64,000 bases of DNA from Sceloporus undulatus (taxonomy: Eukaryota > Chordata > Lepidosauria > Squamata > Phrynosomatidae), in NCBI RefSeq assembly GCF_019175285.1, contig NC_056527.1, forward strand, positions 114,304,530 to 114,368,529, in the 5' to 3' direction. The stretch's first letter is position 1; each line of letters opens with the position of its first letter. The translations under genes were made by a program, and so were the position numbers. This document shows, piece by piece, positions 47,103-56,610 of this stretch. Under the pieces are notes generated by a model. It was not told where the DNA came from and did no database searches. It saw nothing but the letters and a program-made list of their open reading frames with translations.

Positions 47103-47338
47103 GGGCCCTTGGTTTGGGGTTTGGTTCCAGGACCTCCTGTGGATACCAAAATCTGTAGATACTCCAGTCCCATTAAATACAATGGTACAGGAAAATGGTG
47201 TCCCTTATATAAAATGGCAAAATAAAGGTTTGCTTTTAGGTGTGTGTGCATGTGTGTGTGTGTATTTGAGTGTTTCCAATAGCCATGGATGCTTGAATCA
47301 ATGGCTAAAGAATCGGTGGATTCAGAGGACTGAGTGTA
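46890..47338. repeat. two tandem mariner/Tigger-like elements around a (CA)n run
   Basis: CAGTGGCCCCTTTGTATCTG and, after the CA run, GTGGGCCCTTGGTTTGGGGT start two copies. Both hold GGTTCCAGGACCTC, CTCAAGTCCCATTA or TCCAGTCCCATTAAA and GGTGTCCTTTATATAAAATG. Confidence 0.65.
47065..47099 (+). repeat. (CA)n microsatellite
   Basis: About 17 CA units between two Tigger-like copies. Confidence 0.95.
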
Positions 47339-47555
47339 ATATCTCTGCCATTTTCCAACCTCTCTCCCTTCTGTTCCTCCTTCATGGTTACAATACTTTC
47401 CACAGTAGCAAAAGATGAAATTCTTGGACTAGGCAGGAAAAGAGAAGGAGGAGAAAGAAAGAGCGAGAGGGAGAGAATGTAACAATAACAGACACCCCAT
47501 TGCTCAGAGAGAAGAAAAGAGCTGGAAGAAGACCAAGGTGGTTTGTTTTTCTCCT

Positions 47556-47660
47556 TCAAGGAATGGTTGCGAAACGGGAAGCTTTTGACTGTGTATTTCT
47601 GCATGGTGGCAGGTTGGACTGGGTGACCCTCATGGTCTCTTCCAACTCTAAGATCCTCTG
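47556..47660 (+). repeat. CR1 LINE terminal fragment
   Basis: GGTTGGACTGGGTGACCCTC, ATGGTCTCTTCCAACTCTAA and GATCCTCTG are the CR1 end. Confidence 0.7.
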
Positions 47661-47762
47661 GGAGCAGCATTTATCAGAAGTGGGAAAGACGGATGAGGAG
47701 CCAGAGTTAAGTTCAGCTGAATGGGAACTTGAAGGAAGAAGATGAGGAAGGAGGTTGATGTG

Positions 47763-48625
47763 ATCAAGGGAAGTAATAGTGCCACTCTGTTCTGCTTTGG
47801 TCAAGCCCCACCTGGAATCCTGTGTCCTGTTCTGGGCACCACAATTCAAAAAGGATGTTGAAAAACTGGAGCTTGTCCAAAGGAGGGAGACTAAAATGGT
47901 GAAGAGTCTGGAAACCATGCCTTATGAGAAGATACTTAGACAGCTGGGGATGTTTAGCCTGGAGAAGAGAAGGTTAAGAGGGGATATGATAGCCTTGGGC
48001 CGGTACAGTTGGGCCTGTGCCAATTCTAGGGTTCTGGAGCGCGCACCAACCACACACTCTGGAACCCTAGTCCTACGGACTCCGTCATCATGGTGGCCTC
48101 CTGTCTACACGGTGGCTGCCATGATGACGTTGCTGCTGTGCAGTGTCTGGACATCACTTCCAGGAAGTGGCGGCATGGCAGCGCCCTTTCCCCTTTATGG
48201 CAGTGTGTTGGTACTGCGCGGTGCGGCTTGCTGTAGCACCAACAAGGAAGAAAGAAGGGCAGCATGCATCCGCCCATCTATACCAGGCCCTTGTTTAAAT
48301 ATTTTAAGGGTTATCATATTGAGGATAGTGCAAGCTTGTTTTCTTCTGCGCCAGAGACTAGGACCCGGAGCAATGGATGCAAGCTACAGGAAAAGAGATT
48401 CCACCTCAATATTAGGAGGAACTTCCTGACAGTGAGGGCTGTTTGACAGTGGAACAAACTCCCTCGGAGTGTAGTGGAGTCTCCTTCCTTGGAGGTCTTC
48501 AAATGGAGGCTGGATGGCCATCTGTTGGGGATGCTTTGATTTAGATTCCCTGCATGGCAGAAGGGGGTTGGACTGGATGACCCCTGTGGTCTCTTCCAGC
48601 CCTATGACTCTATGATTGGATGGGA
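47763..48625 (+). repeat. CR1 LINE 3' end split by a GC-rich TIR element
   Basis: 47763-47997 reads [40 protein letters not shown] and [10 protein letters not shown]. After the insert, 48291-48625 continues with [40 protein letters not shown] and ends CCCTATGACTCTATGATT. Confidence 0.9.
47998..48290. repeat. GC-rich TIR element (hAT-like) nested in CR1
   Basis: GGGCCGGTACAGTTGGGCC at the left pairs with CGCCCATCTATACCAGGCCC at the right. CCTTG flanks the left end and CCCTTG the right, while uninterrupted CR1 copies read ATAGCCCTGTTTAAAT, so a short target duplication is likely. CpG-rich interior, no ORF of interest. Confidence 0.7.
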
Positions 48626-48701
48626 CCACATCTTCTCTATTGTCCCAGAGACAATATGTAGTTGGACAAACAAGATGGATGGACTGGACAAAGTGCAATC
48701 T

Positions 48702-48924
48702 TAGGTTGTGTCTGCACTGCAGAAGTAATGCATGTTGATACCGCTTTAACTGCCATGGCTCAGTGCTGTGGAATTCTGGGAACTGTACTTTGTTGTGGCA
48801 TCAGAGCTCTCTGACAGAGAAGGCTAAATGCTCCCAAAACTACAGTTCCTAGAAGTCCATAGGATGGAGCCATTGCAGTTCAAGTGGTATCAAACTAGAT
48901 TATTTCTGCAGTGTGCATGCAACC
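48702..48924. repeat. palindromic MITE, family A
   Basis: AGGTTGTGTCTGCACTGCAG pairs with TTCTGCAGTGTGCATGCAAC; inner arms TGGGAACTGTACTTTGTTG and CAAAACTACAGTTCCTAG. Confidence 0.8.
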
Positions 48925-49129
48925 CCAAAGGTTCATACCATTATGCTCAATAGGATTTGCAGTTGAATGCGCCTAGGGACTGCAACTTAAAAGAGGCAGC
49001 AGTGGTTTCGAAAAAGCTTGACTTGTTCTGGTAAATAAATCTTTTTTTCCCTTGCTGAGCACACAACATAAACAGTATCTCTCTTTCAAACATCCTCCAA
49101 AGCTACTATGATGGACAGATAAGGCTAAA

Positions 49130-50720
49130 GGATGAATAAGGCTGAAAGAAATTAAACAGGAAGAAAGGGAGGGAGGGAGGTTTTAGAACAAAGGATGACA
49201 AAAAAGAAAGGCTCTCCCTGAAAGTGTTAAGAGTCTACATTTGGGGAATGAGGAAGATCCAGGAGAAGGAAAAATTATAGCTATGGGAAAAGAAGATGGG
49301 TATTTTCTTTTCTTTTTTTCCCTCCTTCTAGTGCAGAAAAGAAAGAGTTAGAGCCAGAGAAATGGCCATCCAAAATTGGAGCACATAAGCGCAAGTTAGG
49401 GAAGGGGAAAGGTTGGCAAAGAAGGAATGGAACAGAAAATGCCTTGGCACAGAAAACTCCAGCTCCCTGTCCAGCTGCAGAACACATCCAAGAAAAGACA
49501 CTTTTTTAAAAGAAAGGATAGTAAAAGAAAGCGCAAAGGAGGAGAAGTGGATGGATAGAGCAGATGGAAAGGGAATGTACATCAAGGAATAGCAGCAAAG
49601 GTGATGGGAAGTTTGGCAGAAAAAGCGAAACAGGAGGGGAAAGTGTCAGAATGTGTTGGATGTTGAGCAAAAAAGAAAAGAGGAATAGAGGGAGAAAGGG
49701 AGGAGAATAGAAGTGAGGTAGGAAAGAAAGATCACATTGAATCTACGGTGTGAAAATACACTCCTCAAGAAGTACTGTAAGCCTTGAGGAAGAGAGAATA
49801 CATACAAAGAGATATCTGTCAAGGAAGGAAGAGATGAGAACTTGGAGGGGAAAGTATGAGATGTGCAAAGTGAAGGATGGAAGAGGCATGGAAAGGTGAG
49901 GCTAAGATGGCCCCTGGCTGATCAGGAATGATCCCCGATCAAGGGATGAAGACCAGTGGTTAGGGTCTGAAGCAAAAGAGTGCTGCAAAGGCCAATGTTA
50001 AATAGATGAAGGCGAGGAAAGAAGGCAGTGAGGCAGAAGGAGAGGAGCCAGCCCTGCATCAGACAAGTGGAGACAAGTCAAGCAAAGAAGGGAACTCGCT
50101 TTTGGAGAGAGAGGAATGGGGGGAAAGGAATGAGAAAGCCAGGCTGGCGGAGGAGGGTGGCATGAAAATGAGGGGGGAAGAAATCAACAGGGAAGGAGGT
50201 AGAAAGAGGAGGGAGAGAGAGAGAATTGAAAAGCTACAAGAGCACCAAGTTTGGAGGACGGGAAGAAGGGAATGGAAAAGTTAGCCAGCGGAGGAGTTTT
50301 GAAGAGGAAGAACTCGAGATCCTTCCAAAGGAAAAAGTGCCCCAAGTGTGGGCATGGATTCTGGTTGAGAAAGAAAGAAAGGGGATCCATTTGCAAAGGG
50401 AGAAATGCCCGGCGTGTTCTGGCTAAGAAAGAAAGGGGATCTATTGCAACGCAAAAGGAAAGAAGTTCCCAAAGTGTGGGCATAAATTCTGGCTAAGGAA
50501 GAAAGAAAGGGGATCCACCGAAAAGCCAAAGGAAGCCAAATTCGCTGAAGGTGGGCATGAATTCCGGTCCAGGAAGAAAGAAAGAAAGAAAGAAAGAAAG
50601 AGGGAGTGAATTCTAGTTGAGAAAGAAAAGGGGATCCATTGCAAAGCCAGAGGAAGCAATGCCCCAAAAGGGAAGAAGGGAAGAGTGGAGCCGAGAGGCG
50701 GAGGGAGGGAGGGAGGGAGG
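49130..50720 (+). repeat. long purine-rich tract in MMP14 intron 1
   Basis: About 1.6 kb of the plus strand is dominated by A and G (AAGAAAGGGAGGGAGGGAGG, GGAGAAAGGGAGGAGAATAG). The RNA made from MMP14 is therefore pyrimidine-rich here. The bias yields long spurious minus-strand frames with F, S, L and P. Confidence 0.8.
50319..50690 (+). repeat. diverged minisatellite, unit about 54-121 bp
   Basis: GAAAGAAAGGGGATCCATT-type cores start near 50381, 50435, 50509 and 50630, each preceded by GTGGGCATGAATTCTGG-type and followed by GCAAAG..GAAG sequence. (GAAA)n expansions vary the unit length. Confidence 0.7.
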
Positions 50721-50760
50721 GATGGGAGGGCAGGGAGCGAGAGGTTTTCAGGGCAGAGAG

Positions 50761-50914
50761 AGGCTGCGTCCGCACTGCAGGGCTAATCCGGCTTGGCCCC
50801 GCTTTCCCTGCCCTGGCCCAGGCGAGGGGATTCTGGGAGTGGTCTGGGTCGGGGCAGCAGAGCTTCGCCTGGGGCCAGGGCAGGGAAAGCGGGGCCCGCA
50901 GTGCGGATGCCCCC
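50761..50914. repeat. GC-shifted family A MITE beside MMP14 exon 1
   Basis: AGGCTGCGTCCGCACTGCAG, GGCTAATCCGGCTTGGCCCC and GATTCTGGGAGT align base for base with the family A left arm (AGGCTGCATCTGCACTGCAG, AAATAATCCAGTTTGACCCC, AATTCTGGGAACT). The right arm GGCAGGGAAAGCGGGG, CCGCAGTGCGGATGC is shortened. Nearly all differences turn A/T into G/C. It ends about 20 bp from the exon 1 donor. Confidence 0.75.
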
Positions 50915-50933
50915 AGGGAAGGCCGGGACTCAC

Positions 50934-51038
50934 CTCGGGGCTGAAGCTGGAGGCGGAGAAGGCGGGGGGCAGCAGGGCGGCCAGGAGGGCCAGGAGGGCC
51001 AGGGCCAGCAGGCGCAGGAGGGCCGCCCAGGGAGCCAT
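50934..51038 (-). CDS. MMP14: MMP14 (MT1-MMP) coding exon 1, signal peptide
   Basis: MMP14 is the type I membrane-anchored collagenase that cleaves fibrillar collagen and activates proMMP2 with TIMP2 at the cell surface. This exon encodes MAPWAALLRLLALALLALLA, ALLPPAFSASSFSPE (residues 1-35): a strongly hydrophobic signal peptide and the start of the propeptide, FSPE being identical to human before AWLQQYG. Donor CCCGAG|gtgagt. The joined ten exons total 1734 nt, 577 residues, with all phases consistent. The start is the only Met preceding the hydrophobic run. The region is CpG-rich, as expected of the promoter-proximal exon. A second, partial copy lies at 51570-51667 across the gap. Confidence 0.95.
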
Positions 51039-51469
51039 GCCGCCTCCCGAGCCTCCGCTGATGCTGCTCTGCTCTGCTGCTGCTCCTCCGGAGCGGGGCT
51101 GCCCTGCTGCCTCTGCCGCTGGCCGCCGCCGCCGCTCCTGCTCCGGGCTCCTCCGGGCTCCTCGGGCTGCGCGGCTCTGGCTGCGCCGGGGCCCCGAGGA
51201 GAGACCGGCAGCAAGGCAGCAGGCAGAAGGCAGGGGCTCTCCTTCTCCTCTTCCTCCGGCGGCGGCGGCGGAGGGTCTGGCTCCAATTAGGAAGAAGAAG
51301 AGGAGGAGTGAGTGAGTGAGTGAGTGAGTGAGGACTAGGGCCAGCGGAGAGAAGCAGCAGCAGCAGGAGGAGGAGGGAAGGAGGGACTGGGGGAGGAGAG
51401 AGAAAGAAAGAGGAAGGAAGGAAGGTAAGTAGACAGGACAGATAAGTAGATAGAGAGAATAGAAAGGAT
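50941..51469. repeat. first copy of duplicated MMP14 exon 1/promoter block
   Basis: 529 bp repeated as 532 bp at 51570-52101. The visible differences are one GGC unit and one C/A change (CAGCAGGCAG against CAGAAGGCAG). This copy joins the exon 1 donor and intron 1. Confidence 0.9.
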
Positions 51470-51569
51470 NNNNNNNNNNNNNNNNNNNNNNNNNNNNNNN
51501 NNNNNNNNNNNNNNNNNNNNNNNNNNNNNNNNNNNNNNNNNNNNNNNNNNNNNNNNNNNNNNNNNNNNN
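51470..51569. other. assembly gap (100 N)
   Basis: Exactly 100 N, the usual placeholder for unknown length, with near-identical sequence on both sides. Confidence 1.
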
Positions 51570-52101
51570 CTGAAGCTGGAGGCGGAGAAGGCGGGGGGCA
51601 GCAGGGCGGCCAGGAGGGCCAGGAGGGCCAGGGCCAGCAGGCGCAGGAGGGCCGCCCAGGGAGCCATGCCGCCTCCCGAGCCTCCGCTGATGCTGCTCTG
51701 CTCTGCTGCTGCTCCTCCGGAGCGGGGCTGCCCTGCTGCCTCTGCCGCTGGCCGCCGCCGCCGCTCCTGCTCCGGGCTCCTCCGGGCTCCTCGGGCTGCG
51801 CGGCTCTGGCTGCGCCGGGGCCCCGAGGAGAGACCGGCAGCAAGGCAGAAGGCAGAAGGCAGGGGCTCTCCTTCTCCTCTTCCTCCGGCGGCGGCGGCGG
51901 CGGAGGGTCTGGCTCCAATTAGGAAGAAGAAGAGGAGGAGTGAGTGAGTGAGTGAGTGAGTGAGGACTAGGGCCAGCGGAGAGAAGCAGCAGCAGCAGGA
52001 GGAGGAGGGAAGGAGGGACTGGGGGAGGAGAGAGAAAGAAAGAGGAAGGAAGGAAGGTAAGTAGACAGGACAGATAAGTAGATAGAGAGAATAGAAAGGA
52101 T
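51570..52101. repeat. second copy of MMP14 exon 1/promoter block, likely uncollapsed allele
   Basis: Starts abruptly at CTGAAGCTGGAGG, inside the MMP14 coding exon, so it lacks the donor. It contains ATG at 51667 and the same signal-peptide codons. It continues past 52101 into unique sequence, so this is the copy attached to the true upstream region. Confidence 0.85.
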
Positions 52102-52125
52102 CATGGATATATATTAGTGAATGGA

Positions 52126-52176
<51 letters not shown>
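52126..52176. repeat. (GATA)n microsatellite
   Basis: About 12 GATA units upstream of MMP14; a (GA)n run follows near 52263-52284. Confidence 0.95.
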
Positions 52177-52177
<1 letters not shown>

Positions 52178-52349
52178 GATTGATAGAATAGAGAGAGAGA
52201 GGATGGACAGATAGTTACAAAGGTTAGATTAGATTGATGGACTAGATATATAGGATGGATGGAGAGAGAGAGAGAGAGAGAGATTACAACAAACCCAAAG
52301 GCTTCAAGTGTTGGACTGGGATCCTGGGGGACCAAGGTTCAGATCCCAG

Positions 52350-52622
52350 CCTCTTCCCCTTCTCTTCTCCAGGCTAAACATCGTTCCTGACCTTTCCCCA
52401 TTTTGGTCACTCTCTTCTGGACATGCTCGACTTGTCAAGATCCTTCTTGAATTGTGGAGACCAGAGTATTCCAAGTGAAGCCTGACCAAAGCAGAATAGA
52501 GGGGTACTATTACTCTCCTTGATCCAGACACTATATGCTGCTATTAAGGCAGCCTAGACTTGGCATTGGCTTTCTTAGCTGCTGCATCACATTGCTGACT
52601 TGTGTTCAGCCTGTGGTCCACT
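52350..52622 (-). repeat. CR1 LINE fragment (internal 3' part)
   Basis: TTCTCTTCTCCAGGCTAAAC, GGACATGCTCGACTTGTCAA and CTGCTATTAAGGCAGCCTAG are the reversed CR1 sequence as in 40350-40650. Confidence 0.75.
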
Positions 52623-52830
52623 AAGGCTGCATCTTCACTGCAGAAATAATCCAGTCTGACACCAATTTAACTGCCATGGCTCAATTCTATGGAATTATGG
52701 GAATGGCCGTTTGTTGTGGAACCCAAACAGAGCTACCACAACAAACTACCATTCCCAGAATCTCATAGCATTGAGTCATGGGAGTTGAAGCTGTGCCAAA
52801 CTGGATTATTTCTGCAATGTGGATGCAGTG
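52623..52830. repeat. palindromic MITE, family A
   Basis: AAGGCTGCATCTTCACTGCA pairs with TTCTGCAATGTGGATGCAG; inner arms GGAATGGCCGTTTGTTG and CAAACTACCATTCCCAGAAT. Confidence 0.8.
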
Positions 52831-52889
52831 TAAGATCCCTAGATCCCTTCTGCAGCTGTTCCCATCAAGCCATTTGTTCACAGGGGTGG

Positions 52890-53160
52890 CTGGGACAGTG
52901 ATACCTTTGCTTTCTGACGGTTCACTGCCCACAAACTTTGTTTCATGCACAAAATTATTAAAAACATGTACACAATGATCTTCAGGCTGTGTGTATAAAG
53001 TGTATACAACACATAAATGAATGTCATGTTAAGACTTGGGTTCCATGGCCAAGAGATCTCATTATGTATATGAAAATGTTCCAAAATCTGGGGGAGACAA
53101 TCCAAAATCCAAAGCATTTCTGATCCCAAGCATTTTGGATCAGGGAGACTCAACCCGTAT
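52890..53160. repeat. Tigger2-like element
   Basis: ACTTTGTTTCATGCACAAAA, GATCTTCAGGCTGTGTGTAT, TTCCATGGCCAAGAGATCTC and CCAAGCATTTTGGATCAGGG match the mammalian Tigger2-type sequence I remember. A second copy is at 63563-63872. Confidence 0.75.
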
Positions 53161-53448
53161 GTGTTTTGTGTACTTAACACCTTCCAGGCCCACAATCAGG
53201 ACTTTGAACTGAGCATTATCAGTGCAAAGAACAGTAAAAGAAACAGACAAGTATAGTCAGGTCTGAATAAGTAATACCGCTGCAAGCATTCAATATTCCC
53301 CTGTCACTAAACTGAACTGTGTTCTTGGATTGCTTTCATGGGAAATTGTCAGTGGTCAGAGATTAGTTTCTCAAAATGGAAAAATAACATGGGGAAAAGG
53401 GAGACCTGGGCATGAGCCCCATATCTTCCTTACAAGGAAATCCTACTC
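53161..53448. other. intergenic upstream of MMP14, nothing recognised
   Basis: No exon or repeat family seen. Confidence 0.35.
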
Positions 53449-53580
53449 TGGGTGAAGGGAAAGCCTTGGACCCCTGGATGTTTGGGATTTCAACTCCCAG
53501 AAGCCCCAGTCGCCATGGCCAGTTGTAAGGAATGTTAGGCACTGTAGTACAAAATAACTGGAGAGCCAAATGTCCCTCAC
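53449..53580. repeat. palindromic MITE, family B (worn)
   Basis: CTGGATGTTTGGGATTTCAA, CTCCCAGAAGCCCCAG, then GGCACTGTAGTACAAAATAA and GAGAGCCAAATGTC. Confidence 0.5.
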
Positions 53581-54084
53581 CTCTGGACAAAGAGAATGGC
53601 ACTCTGGGCATGTTTAGAGGTCTTTTAATGTACATGCATTTATTTCCACCTCTGCTCTTGTCAAAAAAGGCATGCAGCCAAAGAGGTGGTGCTAAATGGA
53701 TGTGAGTCAAAGATAAATGGTAGGACTAGAGGTCTGAAAATGTTTGTAAAAGGCTCGAAATGCTGATACCATTACTTCTGTCACTAGGTTTTTATGATCC
53801 TGACCCACACACTCCCGCTACACATCATAATGCAAAGTTAATAGCAGTGGACAGACCCAAGGCCAGATGGAGGAATCTGTATTTGGGAGCCTTGAGAGCA
53901 TTTTCTGGCACTTCTTTCTCTACCTTCAAAGTTGCTCTTTCTAGCTGCAGAACAATTCCTGCCCATAGCCCTGGAAGCTTTTGCATTAACATTACATAAA
54001 CTCAAACTGGTGCATTTTGAATAACGTAGGTTCGCAGACTGCCACAGTTTTGCATGGGATGGGAGCTCAGGTTTGCGGATTGGG
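53581..54084. other. intergenic, nothing recognised
   Basis: A 79-codon frame (53760-53999) has no recognised similarity and is not called. Confidence 0.35.
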
Positions 54085-54496
54085 GCCTCATTCCCACTAC
54101 ATTTTAAATCGGATCGTGAATCGATTTGAACCGGTTCAAACGAACCTGGTTCCCACTTAATCCAAATTGCTGAAGCGATTCCGAGAGGGGGGCATGCGCT
54201 AGATCCATTTAACCCGTGTCCTTTTTACGTTTATTTTTTTCCTCTTCTTTTTCGATTAATTGAATCTGCACAAGTGAGAACCACATGCGGATCAGAATCG
54301 ATTCAAATTTCCCCTTTGGCCGGCAGGAACCAAATCATTTTGAATTAATTCTTTTGTGAATGGGGATCACAAGTGGATTATTTTAGAGGGGGGAAAATGT
54401 GATTGAGGCAAATGTAATGAGAACCATGCTCTGATGTCGAATTGATCCATCGATTCAGATCACACACCGATTTATTTGTAAGTGGGAATGAGGCCT
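54085..54496. repeat. 412-bp TIR element (hAT-like)
   Basis: GGGCCTCATTCCCACTACAT at the left pairs with AAGTGGGAATGAGGCCT at the right. The interior has inverted ATCGATTTGAACCGG/GAATCGATTC and GAATTGATCC motifs. No coding capacity. Family not named. Confidence 0.75.
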
Positions 54497-54524
54497 GGGA
54501 AGATATTGAACGGCACAGGCCACC

Positions 54525-54592
54525 AACCCATGATAGGGTCTCCATAGGGTTACAATAAGGCAGAAATGACTTGAAGGTACACAACAACAACC
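54525..54592 (+). repeat. ACA-type SINE 3' fragment
   Basis: CATGATAGGGTCTCCATAGG, GCAGAAATGACTTGAAGGTA, CACAACAACAACC. Confidence 0.7.
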
Positions 54593-54869
54593 AAGATGGC
54601 TATGCACTGTGAGGAGGATCATATGGGGTGGCATGCCTGTCTGTCACCGTGTGAAAAAATATGTTTTACTCTTTGCACTTATTTAACTTCTCTTCCACTG
54701 CTCCTAGAATAGCTTACTTGCTGTATGACTCTCTCTCGCATGCACTTCTATAAGGGCCACTGTTTTAGCAACACAAGAGTTCACTCCTATTAAAAATATG
54801 TCTTTGGGCAAGTTGCTGGGATCCTTGGCTGGAGGAGGATGCTGCTATTGAGCTCCCTTTGGATCCAGA

Positions 54870-55113
54870 TGATCACTTACAGGAAAAGAGATTCCACCTC
54901 TAAATTAGGAAGAACTTCCTGACAGTAAGGGCTGTTTGACAGTGGAACAAACTCCTTCCTCCAGTGATGGTGGAGTCTCCCTCCTAGGAGGTCTTTAAAC
55001 AGAGGCTGGGTGGCCATTTGTCGGGGATGCTTTGATTTAGATTTCCTGCATGGCAGAAGGGGGTTGGACTGGATGGCGCTTGCGGTTTCTTCCAACTCTA
55101 TGATTCTATGATT
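54870..55113 (+). repeat. CR1 LINE terminal fragment
   Basis: CAGGAAAAGAGATTCCACCT, AGGAAGAACTTCCTGACAGT and TCTTCCAACTCTATGATTCT, ATGATT. Confidence 0.88.
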
Positions 55114-55798
55114 CCTCCAGCCATCCCCTTCTGGGCTTGTTGGACCACACCTCCCATCACCCTAGCCAGTGTAACTGGGGACCATGGAATCTGTAGTACA
55201 ACAAGCCTGGTGAGTTGCCAGGGTCAGGATGATCAAACCCATCTCTTGTGCAATGGGTTGCACCCCCAACCCATTGCACAATCCATGAACTAGAAGGATT
55301 CCTCGAAACATGTTTTCACAACTTGCTGCCTTGAAAGGTTGAGAAAAGGATGAATGTTGGATGGAAATAAAAGGTGGGGAGGCGAGGATTTGGGGGAAGG
55401 ATGTGGGCTTTCTTTCTCAGCAGATTTTTCCCCATCTGCTTTTTTTGCCTCCCCCTTTCCATCCTGTGTCTTTTTGATCCTTGTCTACACTCCTCCGCCT
55501 CCCACTGTGAGGGGACACTGCTTCTCTAGTTGAGTCAGCAAGGTTGCATTTTGCTGAGCTAGAAGCCATGCTCCTTTCCCCCCTTTTGGCCTCTCCAGCC
55601 AAAGTCTCAGACATTTGAGATGGGAATGGAAGGTGGGAAGGCCTAGTGGGTTGGACCTCTCCTCCAGATCTTCTTTCAGGAACCCACAAGGTCCATCCTT
55701 CAAGTCCTAGAATGCTCCCTCCTCCAGTGGAAAAAGAAGCTATACTTAACATTAGACACTTCTAAGCCATGCCCTTGCAAAAATAATAATAACAATAA
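55114..55798. other. intergenic, mostly unrecognised
   Basis: CCCAACCCATTGCACAATCC at 55262 is inverted against CTTGTGCAATGGGTTG at 55245, a short perfect hairpin. No exon seen; weak minus-strand frames 55417-55752 are not called. Confidence 0.35.
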
Positions 55799-55800
55799 TA

Positions 55801-55956
55801 ATTCTAGACTTCTTGAAGCCAATCTCCTCCCATATATATATAATTCTAGACTTCTTGAAGCCAGTCTCCTCCTATATATATATAATTCTAGACTTCTTGA
55901 AGCCAGTCTCCTCCTATATATATATATATATGGGAGGAGACTGGCTTCAAGAAGTC
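55801..55956. repeat. three 42-bp tandem units plus one inverted unit with (TA)n
   Basis: ATTCTAGACTTCTTGAAGCC starts at 55801, 55843 and 55885, each followed by CTCCTCC and (TA)n. At 55932-55956 GGGAGGAGACTGGCTTCAAG, AAGTC is the same unit inverted. (TA)n runs join them. Confidence 0.9.
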
Positions 55957-56039
55957 AAAATGAGAGAGACATTGATATATATATATATATATCAGTCCCT
56001 TTCTCCAGGTAGCAGAAATTTAGATCTGTGATCACTGGA

Positions 56040-56420
56040 ACATGTTTTCCTGAGAAGATCCAGCAGTCCTGGATTCAAGCCATCCTGAGAAAAGGGAGAA
56101 GAAGGGAAAAAGAGAGAGAGAGAGAGAGAGATGGGGAAAGAGGAAGTGGGAAACCTTCAAAAAATTCTAGGATCAGCAAAACTGAAACGCCAAGAACCAC
56201 GTCTGGAGTCGGATGGCCAGAGATCCAAGTTCCATGGAATGGGGGTGGGTTTGAAAGAAGAAAAAAGAAAAGGCTGCAAACACACCCTGGTGTTTTAAAT
56301 TAATCCATTCAAAACATTTAACAGCCTTATTCTTACATTTACTGATACAGGTTGGAATTCCCATAAGCGAGCACAGAGGGGGGAAGCCTCCAGCCCCATA
56401 CTCCCAGCCCAACCTTTTAA
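56040..56420. other. intergenic, unrecognised with (GA)n run
   Basis: (GA)n at about 56112-56132. No exon or known repeat otherwise. Confidence 0.35.
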
Positions 56421-56469
56421 TAATCTTCAATTGTGTGTTTAAGTACGGGTCTGTTTGAGTTCAGAGACA

Positions 56470-56610
56470 TAACAGCCATATTAATCTGGAATATCAGTAT
56501 GCAAAGGGATCTTGTAGCACCTTTGAGATTAACTGAGCAAAAGACTTTAGCATATGCTTTCGTAGCCTTGAGGGTTGTCAGCATGAGCGAAAAGGAGCAG
56601 TTTCGCCCCA
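56470..56610 (+). repeat. retroposon fragment (possibly Penelope-like)
   Basis: CAGTATGCAAAGGGATCTTG, TAGCACCTTTGAGATTAACT and CATATGCTTTCGTAGCCTTG recur in part at 36235-36680 and 61140-61320. Confidence 0.5.

Larger units (their letters stand above)
40900..50933. other. MMP14 intron 1 (10 kb)
   Basis: Contains many MITEs, a SINE, Tigger-like copies, CR1 ends, a long hairpin, a purine-rich tract and a minisatellite, listed separately. 43270-44600 and 44714-45065 look unique. 46020-46890 is unique and pyrimidine-rich in part. Confidence 0.6.

Noticed and set aside
51570-51667. second MMP14 signal-peptide exon as a paralogue or alternative exon
   Set aside because: It lacks a donor and is essentially identical to the first copy; a misassembled allele explains it better.
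50281-51918. 545-codon open frame on the minus strand
   Set aside because: It runs through the 100-N gap, the purine-rich tract and the minisatellite. Its long Phe/Ser/Leu/Pro and Arg runs follow from base bias, and it overlaps the real MMP14 exon 1 in another frame.
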